From: Piscicola geometra
Lineage: Eukaryota > Annelida > Clitellata > Hirudinida > Piscicolidae
Direction: 5' to 3'
Length of the DNA: 64,000 nt
Assembly (NCBI GenBank): GCA_943735955.1
Contig: OX030965.1
Coordinates: 1,288,701 to 1,352,700 of the forward strand
Within the stretch, counting starts at the first letter, position 1. The number at the start of each line of letters is the position of its first letter. The notes under the pieces were generated by a model. That model saw nothing but the letters and a program-made list of their open reading frames with translations. It had not been told where the DNA came from and did not search any database. Position numbers and translations under genes: made by a program. Of this stretch, positions 40,331 through 53,737 are shown piece by piece.

Positions 40331-40728
40331 TTGTATAATCCATTTACCGCAGCTGTTGCGTTTTGCAACATCAATTTTTATATTTTTTTGCTGTTTTAAT
40401 ACCGAAGTTTTTCACATATTTTGTACAATAAATTTTAATTTTTATAAGTTAAATTTCAACTTTTTAATTTTTTTCTTTATAGTCTTTTATATCCTGTTCA
40501 CATTTGAAATTTCTCAAAACAATCTTTCTTCGCTTAGATAATTGTTCAATTTTTTCATTCGATTTTTAGTATATTTATACAAATTTAGTCTTAATTTCAG
40601 TGTGAAAAGATAGTTAATGCTTGAATTAATTTTTCAATATTCAAAATAACTTGTAAAACGTTTTCAATGCTTTTAAAAATCAATGGTGCGTTTTCGCAAC
40701 TTTGACATAATATGATTTCATATGATTT

Positions 40729-43553
40729 TTGCACCTGGTTGAACTAAACATGGCTGCTCAAAATTGTTTCATAAATGAAATTTTGTGTTATTTACTAATT
40801 AATTTAAACAGTTTAAATAATGAAACATTTTTATCTAATACTGCTGAATTTTTTACAACCGAAGAAATAACTTTATCAAAAAAGTTGCTAAACACCGAAT
40901 TCAAAAGTCTTAATATTGATAAAATTAAATTCGTTCAACATGGTGACACTAAAAAAGATAAACTCATAGATATAATCGAAGTGTTGTTGCACATCCGTGA
41001 CAACTTTGGACTTAATCGTATACCAACATACGTCAGTGCCAATCTCAATAGGATACCGGTTAGTACAAATTAGAGGTCGGACCGGTTACCCGATCTGACC
41101 GGGTACCCGCGGGTACCTGCGGGACTCCCGCGGGAACGGGAATGAAAATTCAATTTCGGGACGGGAAAAGTCGGGAACCGGGAATAGGTTTTCGGGACAG
41201 GAACGGGAACGGGAATCAACATTCAAATCGGGAACGGGAAAATTCGGGAACGGGAATCAACTTTTAAATCGGGAACGGGAAAAACGGGAATAACAGTTAT
41301 TGGGATTGGATTCTTTAACGATGATTTTTCAGCAAACTTCTAAGTATGGAAATCTTTATCTCATCGATACTCCGTACTTAAAATAAGTATTAAATGCAAT
41401 AGAAATGTATAACGAAGCCACCATTGCCAATGTCAAAATCTCCAACACTACATTTGAAGCTGTTATGGCGAATCCAAATATTAGGGAGATTAGAACAAAT
41501 GGGCGATGATGAAAACTTGTCAGATGAAATCAAAATGGTCAGTTATATTATTTTAATTTTATAAATTAATACTTTGAATTTGAATGATTAATTTTAAAAT
41601 GATTCCTCAGTTGATCATTTCGACAAAAGAAAAGATGCCATTGATCTCATTCATATGACAGCATGTCTGTTGCCTCCCCAGTATGAAAGAATAATAGGAA
41701 AAGGTTTGCGATAGAAAAGAAATAAATACAAAGACTTTCATTAGAGAAAATTTAATTCTATTTTGTACAGCCAGACCAAGCTGCAGTGCCGTTGAGAAAA
41801 AAAACAAATGATGGTTATTTAGACCTATTATGTTTGTTTTTATAACGTAAAAATTATAATAAAATTATTATACTATCAAATTATACGAATGATTTTATAT
41901 TGGCAGTTATGGAGAATAAGAATGTTGTCAAAAACATATTTATAACATTATTAAAGAATTAATAATAATGAACGAATAAAAAAGTTCAGAAGAGGATGAA
42001 TTGTGCAAATATTCACAATTACGTCCCAATAAAATTGAAGATTATAAAGATGTTTTATTTTATTTGAGTAAAATGAGAAATTTTCAAATACTACAAGAAG
42101 TAGCCAAAGTTTTGTTTAGTATATCTGCAAGTTATATTTCCTGTGAACGGAATTTTTCAATATGTGGTCGTTTAACTTCAGACCCAAAATCATTTCATTT
42201 GAAAGCTGAAACTCTTAACGGTTTAACCCGTGTGAAAAGCAACAAAGACTTGATTAAATAACTCAAAAACAATAACTAACTTCAATACTTTCATTTCAAT
42301 AAATACTTTTAAATCGTGTTTTTTTAAATTTTATTAAAAGAAATATTCTCTGACTTTCAAATAATAAATTTTAAGAAATGTTAGAACTAGCAAGTTTGGG
42401 ACCAGTGAAAACGGCAGAGAAAATGAATAAAAAACAAAAAAGTTTCGGGAACGGGTCGGGACCGAAAATCGAGTTGCGGGAACGGGACGGGACGGGAATC
42501 AAAATTCTGATGTTTCATCGGGAACGGGACGGGACGGGAAAACAAATTTCGGGAACGGGACGGGACGGGAATCAAAGTTCTGATCTCCCATCGGGAACGG
42601 GACGGGACGGGAAAACAAATTTCGGGAACGGGACGGGACCGGGAATGAAAAATCGTCCATGTCCGACCTCTAGTACAAATCTCAATAGGATACCGGTTAG
42701 TACAAATCTCAATTGTGAATCCATATATCAAAAAATTGAACAACTTTTCGACAACAAATTTGACGCCATTATCAACAAACATACACAAGATATACAACAA
42801 TTAAGTGAGAGTGTATTGAACGTTAACAACCAATTGTATAATTTAAAAAATACATTTGAACAAACGTTGAATAATTTAAAAAGTAAGTACAGTACTCGGC
42901 TAAGGTCTGAAATAATTCAAAGTCCAAATCCGAACAACAACAACAACAATAGTAATGTGCAGCATAACAGTATCAATAACAATAACAGTTCTACTACTAC
43001 TAATAATAATAATAATCCTGTAAATAATTTGCAACCAACACTGCTACAAAACACTCAATTATTATCTACCAATCCAAACAAACGAAGTAGAACTTCAACA
43101 TCAGAACAAGAGCTTCTTCCACATATCTCCAACAATAATGTTTATTTGAACTCTACTGACAACAGTAATACTGTAGGTTCTAATAAACCTCAACCAGGAA
43201 TAAACCGTAACAATGTTTTGCTGATTGGAAAAAACAGGGATGTTACAACAAAATTAAATAATGGCGTGCCAATTGTTAAAAAAACTTTTCTCCATTTAAG
43301 TAAAGTGCCACGTTGCACTAGCAAAGACATAACAGCCCATTATGCACAATATGATATCAACATTATATCGTGTTATGCTAGTATTAAAATGACACCTGAC
43401 CAACCTAAACCTAAAAATGACCAATCCACTGTCTCTACAGCATTCCGTATTTGTTTGGAGGAAAAAGACATAGAAAAATTCTGTAACGCTGACATCCATC
43501 CGGACGATGCGGTATTTAAATATTGGCAATTCAATCACAAACCTTCCTCATAA
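40729..43553 (+). pseudogene. LINE ORF1 (gag-like, coiled coil), split by hAT
   Basis: N-terminal part 40738-41070 (MAAQNCFINEIL, KKDKLIDIIEVL) and C-terminal part from 42673. It holds a tandem decapeptide NLNRIPVSTN across the insertion site, a likely coiled coil (LNVNNQLYNLKNTFEQTLNN), an Asn-rich low-complexity stretch, and a C-terminal domain (HLSKVPRCTSKDITAHY, STVSTAFRICLEEKDI). The stop TAA at 43551-43553 overlaps the ORF2 start. Confidence 0.8.
41071..42672 (+). mobile_element. hAT element, TAGAGGTCGG family, copy A
   Basis: Terminal inverted repeats tagaggtcggac. Perfect 8-bp target duplication gtacaaat at 41063-41070 and 42673-42680. Both subterminal regions (41095-41290 and 42440-42650) are packed with cgggaacggga/gggacgggac motifs in the same orientation. 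Interior 42001-42261 encodes a hAT dimerisation remnant (YKDVLFYLSKMRNFQILQE, SASYISCERNFSICGRL). 1602 bp, non-autonomous. Confidence 0.9.
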
Positions 43554-46254
43554 TGGCTCCCGACGTTCTGCTGCCTTTTGACCCAAACATTCATTTATTT
43601 AACTCATTGAATCTGTTTTTCTCAATCTCTCCAACAACCCCACCCTCTAATCTTCCTGCCAATGTTCAGAACTTTGATTTTAATATTTCTTTGCTGCATA
43701 TTAATGCAAGAAGTTTATATAACAAAATGGAAGATTTTACTTTTTTGTTGAAGGAAATTAATCTAAAAATTTCTTTAATTGGTGTGTCAAAAACCTGGTT
43801 GGATGACACGTCATCAAAACTTAGTTCAATCCCTGGTTACACATTTGTAAGTAAAAATAGAGAAAATCGCATTGGAGGCGGTGTAGGTTTTTTTATATCT
43901 AGCAGACTTTATTACGTAGTAAGAGATGATCTTTGTCCAAACTCTCAAGTTTTTGATTGGCTATGTATTGAAATAATTTCTGAAAACTCTCCTAATGTTC
44001 TCTTAATCATTGTTTATAGACCACCAAAGACAGATCCATTACTTTTTAATGATGCATTCACTAAAACATTAAGAAATAAATCGATAAAAAATAATTTAAT
44101 TTGTATCCTTGGGGATTTCAATATTAATATATTAAATAGTGATTTTAATAGTATATGAAATGATTTTACCAATTTGATGTCATCATTCAACTTTATCCCA
44201 CTCATCACCCACCCAACTAGAGTCACTTCATACTCCAGCACGCTTATCGACAATATATACACAAATAACATACAACTACACAAGTCTAATGTTCTGTCAA
44301 ATGATTTATCCGACCACTATCCTATCTGCATCTTTTCGAAACTACAATTTAAACAAAAATCTTTCACCTCCCAAAATAATTTCGTATTTTCAGATAGGAA
44401 TATTTTTAAATTAAATAGTTTTTTGTTATTCCATGATTGGAGCAAGCTTTTGTCTTCTGACGACATAGATTTTGTCGCAAAACACTTCATCGCAACAATA
44501 CAAAGTGGTCTAACTACTCATTGTCAACATAAAAACAGACATAATACTTGCTTGCGTAAACAAGCTTGGCTGACCAAAGCTCTTTTAGTTTCATCAAAAC
44601 ACAAAAACAAGTTGTATAAAAAATGTATTAGCTCTCCAACTGATCTCAATATAATTACATTCTTTTTTATCTTTTTTATATTTATACAAATGATCAATAA
44701 TAATTGTGAAATAAATAATAATAATAAATAATAATAATCATATAATATAGATATTTACTTTTTTTCTTAAATTTATTGTTATTATCATTTCACTTTCAAT
44801 CTTTAAAATTATATATATATATATATGGGTATATATATATGTGTGGGTATATATATATATATGTGTATATATGTGTGTTTATATGTATGTGTATATGTAT
44901 ATATATATATAAATGATTTTATTGTTAAATTTCAATACCTTACTTTTCCTATACTTTCCATTTATTCATCTATCATTAATATTATTATAAAATTTTCCAT
45001 AACCAAGTGGTCTTGAAGCCCGTCCGGGTTTACGCCACGTTAATAATACTCGTCGTTGTATTGTATTGTATTACTTATAAAACTTATAAAAACTTATTTC
45101 ATTCTCTTTGCAGAATTTCTAAAAATAAATACAATATAAAAGAATTCATTAAGCATAAACATAATATTAAGAAAACATGGGATTTAATGAAATATCATTT
45201 AAATAACTACAATAAACAAAATAATATTACATTAAAAATTAACAATGAAATAATTACGGACAAATCTTCTATCGCAACTATTTTTAATAGTCAGTTTGCT
45301 GCTTCTTCTGAAAACAAAAATAATCATATTACAAAATCATACCTGAATAAAAGTCCACAAAATTCTTTTTTTCTCTTAGAAACAGATTTCATTGAAGTAA
45401 TCTCTATCATTAAAACCATTTCAAATACATCTAGCTGTGGCGATGACCAAATTTCTAACAAACTTTTTAAAAAAAATTCACCAAATATATTAATTCCACT
45501 TACACATCTAATTAACGTATCTCTTAAAACAGGTTCATTTCCTTCTCTTTTTAAATTATCCAAAATTATTCCAATACATAAAAATGGTTTAGAAAATGAT
45601 TCGAACAATTATAGACCCATATCACTATTATTTTCTATATCAAAAATTTTAGAAAAAATTGTTTTTAATCGACTTAATAATTTCATAGAAAACGAAAATA
45701 TTCTATCACCTAGCCAATACGGTTTCACAAAAGGCAGTTCTACGGAACTAGTCATTTTGGATGTTGTGCATCATGCTGCTACTGGTATTGATTCTCGCTT
45801 ACACACATTAGGTATTTTCATTGATTTTTCAAAGGCATTTGATACCATTAACCATTCTATCTTGCTTGATAAATTGTTTCATTATGGAATACGTGGAACA
45901 TGTCACAAATGGTTCTGTGAATATTTAGAAAATCGTTCCCAATATGTATACATTGATGGTGTAATATCTAACACACTAAAGATTAACACTGGTGTACCGC
46001 AAGGATCTATTTTAGGACCTTTGTTATTTAACATTTATGTTAATGATTTAATGAATCTTTCCGAAATTGCCAAATTTGTCCTTTATGCTGATGACACTAC
46101 AGTATTGTTCCAAGACAAAAATGTTAATAATCTTATTTTAAAAACAAATACTTTTCTTAATTTTTTACATCAATGGACAATTGACAACCAACTCAAAATC
46201 AACTATGCAAAAACATGCAGCATTCTTTTTGGCCCTAAAATAAAAAAATTGTAA
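43553..46254 (+). pseudogene. LINE ORF2 (APE endonuclease, RT), broken
   Basis: Endonuclease: LLHINARSLYNKMEDFTFLL, SKTWLDDTSSKLSSIPGY, GGGVGFFI, YRPPKTDP, LGDFNIN, LSDHYPI. RT: YRPISLLFSISKILEK, GFTKGSSTELVILDV, IDFSKAFDTINHSILL, TGVPQGSILGPLLF, FVLYADDTTVLF. One in-frame TGA at 44156-44158, then a 0.4-kb insertion. ATG overlaps the ORF1 stop (taATG), a termination-reinitiation arrangement. Confidence 0.85.
44660..45073 (+). mobile_element. LINE 3' UTR inserted into ORF2
   Basis: Matches 32330-32690 (AT-rich UTR, then tcttgaagcccgtccgggtt and tacgccacg with (TATTG)n). Includes a (TA/TG)n tract at 44806-44915. ORF2 resumes in another frame just after it. Confidence 0.8.
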
Positions 46255-47570
46255 CATTTTAAACAGAATAATGACCCTTTCGTTTCTTAACTCAAACTCA
46301 GAGATTTACGTACCAATAAAGTTTTTATTTTGTTTTGAACTTTTATTAATTAAACGAAGATTAAAATTCATCTTTTTCTAGTCAGTGTCTGTTCCAGCCA
46401 CTATTTCAGTTTGTATTTATATAGTTCTAAAACTTCTTTTGATGGTGAGACGTTTAAAATTTGAAGATGGTATAAGTTCTGTATATCGCATTTTAAAATA
46501 ACTAATCGCATTTTTATGGATTAGAATTCAATTTAACTAAAACATTTAAAGATTTTCAAACTCGTAGATCTAAAAAACCAAACTTTAGTTTACTTTAGTT
46601 ACTTAGTGACTAAAGGAAAGACAACGACGTGCAAGCGGTGGCTTTTAAAATTTAAATGTCCTGGTATGTCCAAAAGTAATAAATTAAAAGGTAAATGATT
46701 TAATTAATTAAATGATTTATTTTTTTTATTCAAAAGATATATAACATACATTTTCATAAAAAGGTGCTTCTTTAAAAAATATTTTGTTTTGTAGATGTTA
46801 TGCAGGTTTTACCACTAAAACGAAATTTGTGAGAGTTGATTTCAACTTACAGATTAGCTTCATATCACAAAATGTAGACAATTCAATTTTTAATTTTAAA
46901 ATGTATCATTTTTTTAAATCAATAAATTCCTTCACTAGCGTAATTATTAAATGAAAAGGTATACGAGGTGCCGTTGTTTAACAGCATTTCCTGAAATCGT
47001 ATACTCTTTGTTTGAATCGTTTAATTTTAGATAAAAAAAGTAAAATAAATTATAGAAATTTTTGAAATGTTTGAATCGTTTAATTTTAGATAAAAAAAAG
47101 AAAATAAATTATAGAAATTAAATGCATTAAAAAGGTTATTGCATTATCTATTTTTTAATAATAATTTTATTTAGTTTCAAAATATCGTTACTTAAATAAA
47201 GGTACTTTACATGTTGAAAATGACGATTTCTGAAAAAACACACTTTTAGCTCATTAACATAAAGTCTACCGGCATTGCTAGTTATACGTATCTTTATATT
47301 TATTATTATAATAATTGTTATAACCGTGGAATTGTTTGTAATAATTAAACTTTTTTATATTTTTGTTGTAATTGAAAATATTATCTTGGAGTCTTGTATT
47401 TAATAAGTGTTTAGAATATACGGAGGTATCTTGGTTTGAACGCAGCTTCTCTTCCATACTCTCCACTTCATCTTCTTCATCATCACATCAAACCTTTTTA
47501 GTTTTGAATTTCGCTATTAAGGCAGTTAAAAGCGCCTAAAGTATTTATCAAACTTTTAACTTAAAAGTTT
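46255..47570. other. AT-rich DNA, no gene recognised
   Basis: No coding, RNA or repeat family identified apart from a 40-bp direct repeat (gaatcgtttaattttagata) near 47010 and 47070. Confidence 0.45.
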
Positions 47571-47579
47571 TAATTCATA

Positions 47580-48062
47580 TATCAAAGGATAATCTTATAA
47601 AACTTCCCTGGCTTCCTATAGATTTTCGAATATCCTTCAAAGTAGCCATCAATACATTCAAAATTCTTAAACTTCAATACCGTCATATCTCAGCAAACTC
47701 ATAACTAAAAAAACATTAAACAAACAGCTGCGTTCATCTTCATCTCTTCTCTTCACTCAAGAATCCACTACAAACAACATCTCAAAAAGAGCATTCCGTC
47801 ACGCAGCTCCAACAACTTGGAATGCCCTTCCACCTGCACTTCGCAACATCAACCGATTTTCGACTTTCAAAGCCAAACTGAAAACTCATTATTTTAACTT
47901 AGTTTACCACTCATAATAATTACTCTATGCTACTCTTTGCTTTCCTTTTTATGACATCACTATTATAATTATTTTTATTTCTTTATTGCATTACGACGCA
48001 GTGAGAGCGTTTCAGTTGCGTGCCCGGGCGCTATACAAAAACGAAAATTATTATTATTATTA
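47580..48062 (+). mobile_element. LINE 3' fragment with (ATT)n tail
   Basis: In frame: WNALPPALRNINRFSTFK, AKLKTHYFNLVYHS stop at about 47915, then gcccgggcgctatacaaaaa and (ATT)n, a CR1/L2-type end. Confidence 0.72.
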
Positions 48063-48099
48063 TTAAGTGTGATGAATTGAAGAATATTTATGGTAGGTT

Positions 48100-48470
48100 A
48101 TAAAGAATTGGTTGACTATATTTGAGCTAGGTGAGATGTATGTGGTGAAAAAAAGCGGTCCAAGTACAGAGCCTTGAGGAACCTCTTATTGAATATTGGT
48201 TGGTGATGAGATGTGTGTGCATAATTTAACTTAATAATGGTCATTTTCTAAATATGATGACAGCCAGTTTAAAGCAGTTCCATCAACTCTGAATTCTTTA
48301 TGAAGTCTGTCGATGAGGATGGAGTGGCTGATGGTGTCGAAGGCTGCTGATAGGTCGAGTGATGCGAGGAGGGTGGTGTTTTTTGAGTCGCGTGAATTGA
48401 AAATGTGGTCGGTGAGATGCAGTAGGGCTGTTTTTGTGGAGTGGTAAGGTAACAATTGCCGAAAATGTAA
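48100..48470 (-). mobile_element. LINE RT fragment
   Basis: Minus strand: HSTKTALLHLTDHIFN, LASLDLSAAFDTISHSIL, LNWLSSYLEN, then after a gap VPQGSVLGPLFF (near 48170). Confidence 0.75.
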
Positions 48471-48966
48471 ACCATTGAAAAAAAGATAAAAACAAGTAGA
48501 ATCTGCGGATGTTTAACAAGCTTCCCTTATAAGGAAAAAGTGGGGAAAAATAAATAAATAAAAATTAAACCTAAGAATTAAATAATTGAAATGATAAAAA
48601 CAAAAAATTTAAAAAGAAGAAAGTTGAATTAGATGTACAAGTTATAAGATCTTTTTTCATATATAACATCTTGAAATTGTTTAATATTTGATGAGTTCCA
48701 CATTGATTTTTCTAGAGAAAATGGATCCAGTGTGCCAAATGTGATGTGGACACATGAAGATTGTACAGATGGAATGAGCTCTTAAGAATTCATGTGATTT
48801 TTGTCTATTTTCAGTTTCATGAATTAAAGATTGTGAAAAAATGCTTGTTAATTGTTTCAATTTTTCCATAGAAATATTAATTCTTATGTGAGTTTTGTCT
48901 ATCTTCAGTATCAAAAATTACTAAAAGATTGTGAAGAAATGTACAATTTTTTAAAAACTATTTCCA

Positions 48967-49213
48967 TTTTTTTTTGGTCTATACTGTTCACAGCCTGACA
49001 GACGCATGCCATGTTACAATGGTTCTGAAAACCATGGTCTTATGCGCCGAGGCGCCACTCCACACGACGTACACATCTTTCAATGCATACGTCGCAAACA
49101 CCGCATCATATACACTAGGTATATGATAGTTCACGGTTGCTTGTCAAGGATTCGAACAGGCAACCTTTAAGTTGCAAGTCCAACGTCTACCATCTAAGCC
49201 ATCCCCGCTCCCC
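48967..49213 (-). mobile_element. tRNA-derived SINE S1, copy 2
   Basis: Same head, core and A-tail as 27790-28035, a few mismatches. Confidence 0.85.
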
Positions 49214-49587
49214 AATTTTAAATTGTTTCATTTAAATATTGAAAGATTTAGCTGTATTTTTTTGTCAAACTTCTTTAAATTATCAAAAATAAAGTTCAAG
49301 AAAAAAAAAGCTTTTAATGGTTTTTTAAATTTTTTAGAACGCTCGATTTGATACCTTTGGGAAAATCGTTTTTTAACCAAGAAAATTTTTGTTTAAAAAA
49401 ATTGGAAATAAGTGAACCTAGCTAAGATATTTTAGTATTTAATGCAATATTTTTATTTATTTATCTCGTTATCATTCAGAAGCAGTATTACAAATCCCTT
49501 AACAAGCGCATCTTGCCCTGCGCTCCCCTATAAATAAATAAATATATATATATATTTTTTTTTGAAATAATTTTTTTATATAACCAT

Positions 49588-49655
49588 TATATCAATCAAG
49601 CAATCAAATAAATTTCTATAGCGCTTTTTTCTCAAATTCAAGAGCGCTCAAATTA
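49588..49655 (-). mobile_element. LINE 3' tail
   Basis: Reverse complement tttgagcgctcttgaatttg, then agaaaaaagcgctatagaaa and (GATT)n, matching 28150-28205. Confidence 0.6.
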
Positions 49656-49659
49656 TAGA

Positions 49660-51180
49660 GATCAAAACACCTGCGTGGTTTTTAACTCCCTAAACTAAAC
49701 TAAACTTTATATTTTAAAAATACAAATAAGTTTTCATGAGCCCTTTTCAAATTTCTTAAGATTATTCAATACCGTTTTTTCAATTCATTAATTTAAAATG
49801 ATTTTCCTTATAAATTTTTTCTGAAGATAACTCTATTTTACCGATTTAAAATGGGTTTTTTTTATTAGAAAATTATTTAATTTCGAATTTAAAAGCAACA
49901 ATTAAATAATTACAAATGATTTTTCTACACATTTGTTCAATATATGGTTTATTTTACCGATTTAAAATGTGTTATTGTTTAAAAAATACTTAACTTCGAA
50001 TGCAAAATATTTTAAAACAAACCTGAATTTAGTCAGAAATTTAGAAAGTCCGTTATAACCATAAAGATGAATAAAAAGTAGCATTCGGTGTGATAACTCC
50101 CTCACAAAACAGAAAATAGTTTTTTTGCCATAACTTTTGTTTTTTTCTTCTTATATTGTAGAAAATCACAAGTATTGGTTTACCTTTAAATAAGACTCGA
50201 TTGTTATTGTTTATGATTACATATAATTACATATCTGTATATGTTTATCTAAAAACTAATAAGAGTAACTCTAAAACGGATTTTCTATATTTCTGAATAG
50301 ATTAAGGTTCATGTTTCAACACATTTGGTATTCCAAATTAATTACTTTTCTTAACTACAAAACCATTTAAATCGGTAAAATTAAGCCATTGTTGAAACAT
50401 TTAAAGAAATAATCTGAAATTAGTGAACTTTGTGAAGAAAATATTGTTAACTCATTGAATTTTGTTATGAAAATAAGCTGAAATTAGTGAACTTTGTGAG
50501 AAAAATATTGTTGAATCATTGAATTTGGTTATGATAATAATCTGAAATTTGTGTATTTTATTTAATGTTTAATAATCATGAGAAATGTGAAAAATACTCA
50601 TGAAAAGAGTTTAATGAACATAAATCCACCTATATTCTCACTATTTTAACAAAGCACAAATAAATGTACTTCAAACTATAAAAAACAAATTAATCTGATG
50701 GAAAAATTAAACTCATATCTTACACAACTTTACTTTTATGTAATTCACCAAAGAATTGAAGTGAAACTTTAATTATTAAAGTTTAATACCAAAAGAACAC
50801 TTGAACTAATTTCAACTATTATAAAAACTTAAGATGGTCTTGTGAGACTCCAATTAAATATTATTAATATGAATTAAATACTTTTAAAAAATTAATAAAA
50901 TATTGAATCAATCAAATTGCCAATCCCTTCAAATATTCAAAACAGAAAATGAATCAATGACAGATGCTCTTCAAACTTCAGAATGGTTTTGGGATGCTTT
51001 TTTTTTCCTTAATGAAAATTGTTACTGCATTTCCTGGTTACTAGGAACTAGTATTCTAAACTGAATTGTTTAATATTCAATTATTGTCATGATGTCAATT
51101 TCTATCCACTGAAAGTAACAATATCGTGAAAAAAATATTTCAAAGAACACAAAGGTGGAGAGGTTTCAAAATTAGGAAAA
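49660..51180. other. AT-rich DNA without recognised features
   Basis: Contains a local 75-bp direct repeat (gaaattagtgaactttgtga, near 50415 and 50470). No exon, RNA or mobile element seen. Confidence 0.45.
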
Positions 51181-51189
51181 AAAGTGGAT

Positions 51190-51780
51190 GTAGAGGATAT
51201 GAGCCGAATGGTACGTGGAGGGAAAGATGTACGAGTTTATGATGGGTGTCTCAGATAGAGAGGGATGGGGGAAAAAGAACTAGTGAAGAGGATCCAACAA
51301 AAGGGAAGGCAGGAATGGGGGAATAAGATACAGGAAAGTAAAAGACTGAAAAGGTACCGTGAGGAGAAGTCAAAAAGCAGGAAGTTGGAAAAATATGTAG
51401 ATGAAAGTTAGGATGATGTGTAGGGGGAATAGCTTGACGGTAAGGAATAATGAAATTGTTTGCTGGAAGTATGAGAAGGAGGATAGGAAGTGTGTTTGTG
51501 GGGAGAAAGAGAATGAGAAGCACGTTTTGCTGGAGTGTGTGGGTTGTATGAAGAGTGGAGAGAAGAATGGCTGACGGTTTGGAGAAGGGAGCGTGGAGAA
51601 CAGGACCCGATGGAAGGGGTCCTTGGATACCAGGAAGAAGATTGGAGGATGGAAGAAGTGGTGCTGAGAATTGTGGGTGCGATCTGGAGACAGAAGGAGA
51701 AGAGAGAAAGGGGGAGATGAAGAAAAATATATAGAGTGCCAAGACAAAAGCACTATAAAGACAACTACTACTACTACAAT
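51190..51780 (+). mobile_element. LINE 3' end with zinc-finger-like C-terminus
   Basis: Reads CWKYEKEDRKCVCGEKENEK then HVLLECVG (C-x-C...H...C motif). After a frameshift near 51545: EEWREEWLTVWRRERGEQD, then GYQEEDWRMEEVVLRIVGAI and a stop at 51720. Tail (CTA)n at 51764-51778. An internal piece recurs at 32845. Confidence 0.7.
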
Positions 51781-51899
51781 CACAACTTCGTAAATTGCGA
51801 GACAAATAACTGATTTGAAGTTAGTGAATATTCTTATAATCTACATCAATTTAATGAATAAATTGAAAAAATCAAAGTTTTAGGATTCTTTTCGTTCTA

Positions 51900-52500
51900 A
51901 ATTTTTGAGTTCGAGTCATGTGTAGAAGAGTCATTCTGAAGACAGTCTGTCGTTCATCTGCATAGCTCATCTTTCTGGTGAACTAGGTAGCCAGTGGGTG
52001 CTTGCAAGCTTTGCTCTAGTGCTCAATCTGAAGCCCTAGCACTTCTTCTTCCAGATTATTCATGTCTTCTATTTGTCAATGAATGGCCGCAGCAAACCAA
52101 TGTTTCCTTCCATGAAAATCTCTTCTTGAGGACTTTTTATCCAATTCTATCTTTTTAAAATAAGTTTTTCACGTATTGTGAATATATTAAATTATTTTAG
52201 TCCGTTAGACAGTTATTCTGAAAAAAATAATTTAAACTTCATTTTATTAATTTTCAACATTTAAAAATCTTTTAGAATTTTTTAAAATTTTAATTTTATT
52301 GTTTATATTTATTATTTTTTTATTTTCAGGATTTTTTATATTAGTCCATTTTTGTGATTAAGGATTAAGTTAACTTGAGTCCATATATTTTATTAATATT
52401 TACTAATACTTTATTTGTCGTCTATGTTACATGTTCTTTGCTTATGTTTATGTTGATGTTTTTGTTTTCGAGTCTTGTTTAAACGGGATACTTTGGAAAT
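51900..52500 (-). repeat. Interspersed repeat R1, copy B
   Basis: Inverted relative of 33740-34290. Confidence 0.7.
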
Positions 52501-53200
52501 TGTACTCGGAAGCACATACATAGCAATATAAAAACAGCTGATGGCAATGTTTATTTATTTCTTGAATCAGCTGATGTTTGGTTTCAAACAATAACAAGAA
52601 GCGGCCATATTATTTTAGATTTCGGCAAACTATCCGAGGCGAGATATATCGTAAAATGAACAATAACTGAGACTTCTTTTGCTTCTTTTTTTTACATATT
52701 TTTTAAAAAAGTTATATGATAGTTCACGATATATATTTCGGCAAACTATCTGAGGCGAGATATAAAATAAAACTCAGAGTCCGTATTCAACTTTTTGAGT
52801 AATTAATAATGATTTTACTCATTAATGTCAAATCTGTTTACATTAAAATTATTTGAATTTTATTCCTATTTATATACATAAACAATTACCGAGTCCATCG
52901 TAATCCCAAAAAATAGGTGAAACCACTTCATTTAACTAAAAAATATAATAAAAATTTAGAAATATTATTTTAAATTGTTTAATAAAAAGTTTTAGCTTTA
53001 TATTTTTGGTCAGAGCAATAAAAGTCATCAGCAAAATATTTTAATGGTAATATTATAGAAGTCAAAAGATCTGCGTGGTTTTTAACTCTCTAAACTAAAC
53101 TAATATGAGAAAAAATCTTATTAATTTAAAGTATTTTATTTTGCCTGTTAGCAATACCGTTTTTATTACCAGACAGCTATTTAAACATGAGAAACTTGTC
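52501..53200. other. AT-rich DNA, a short direct repeat only
   Basis: tttcggcaaactatcygagg plus cgagatat occurs at 52620 and 52736. Nothing else recognised. Confidence 0.4.
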
Positions 53201-53209
53201 TATGTCAAT

Positions 53210-53560
53210 CGTTAATCTCATTTGCATAAGTAATGAGTACGTATTCCAAACTAAACCGAATATTGTTAGGGATGTGCTGATTTTGATGTGTGGTGGTAGG
53301 CTGTTCCCGATTGATGGCGATGAGTGGCGGAATGCACGGATGGCTATGTTGGTTCTTTCAGGTGGTTTAAGTAATGTCGTAGTGGATAATGAACAAAGAT
53401 GTTTATTGCTGTTTTTGATGGTGAGTAGATTTCTGAGATAAGAGGGCTGAGATGTTGTAGGTGTTTTAAAAGTGATGGTGGCAATTTTGAAGGGAATGCA
53501 AAATTTAACTAGAAGCCAGTGTAGACTTTTTAAATATTTGGATGAACTGGTATGTTGAGT
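53210..53560 (-). mobile_element. LINE C-terminal fragment
   Basis: Minus strand: LHWLLVKFCIPFKIATI, PSYLRNLLTIKNSNKHL, then RAFRHSSPSIGNSLPPHIK, the usual W of WNSLP replaced by G. Confidence 0.65.
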
Positions 53561-53575
53561 AGGTGTTATGATGTT

Positions 53576-53669
53576 TTGAGTAATTCAATCAAGTCTTTAT
53601 TGCTTTTCACACGGGTTAAACCGTTAAGATTTTCAGCTTTCCTCTTTTCAGATCCCGGTCCGACCTCTA
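53576..53669 (-). mobile_element. Rearranged TAGAGGTCGG hAT fragment, copy C
   Basis: Minus strand: terminal tagaggtcggaccgggatct joined directly to gaaaagctgaaaatctt-type sequence from the end of the transposase region (matching 42190-42260), finishing gattgaattactcaa. Confidence 0.72.
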
Positions 53670-53737
53670 ATTTAGACATTACAACTGAAGGAATATGTAG
53701 CCGTGGCTTACCAAGATAAGTGGTATCCTGGTTATGT

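Larger units (their letters stand above)
40729..46254 (+). mobile_element. Two-ORF LINE (CR1/Jockey superfamily), interrupted twice
   Basis: ORF1 starts at 40729, is split by a hAT insertion (41071-42672) and ends at 43553. ORF2 starts at 43553 and runs to 46254, split by a foreign LINE 3' UTR (44660-45073). Removing both insertions restores one element of about 3.5 kb. ORF2 stops soon after the RT, so the 3' end is truncated or altered. Confidence 0.85.
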
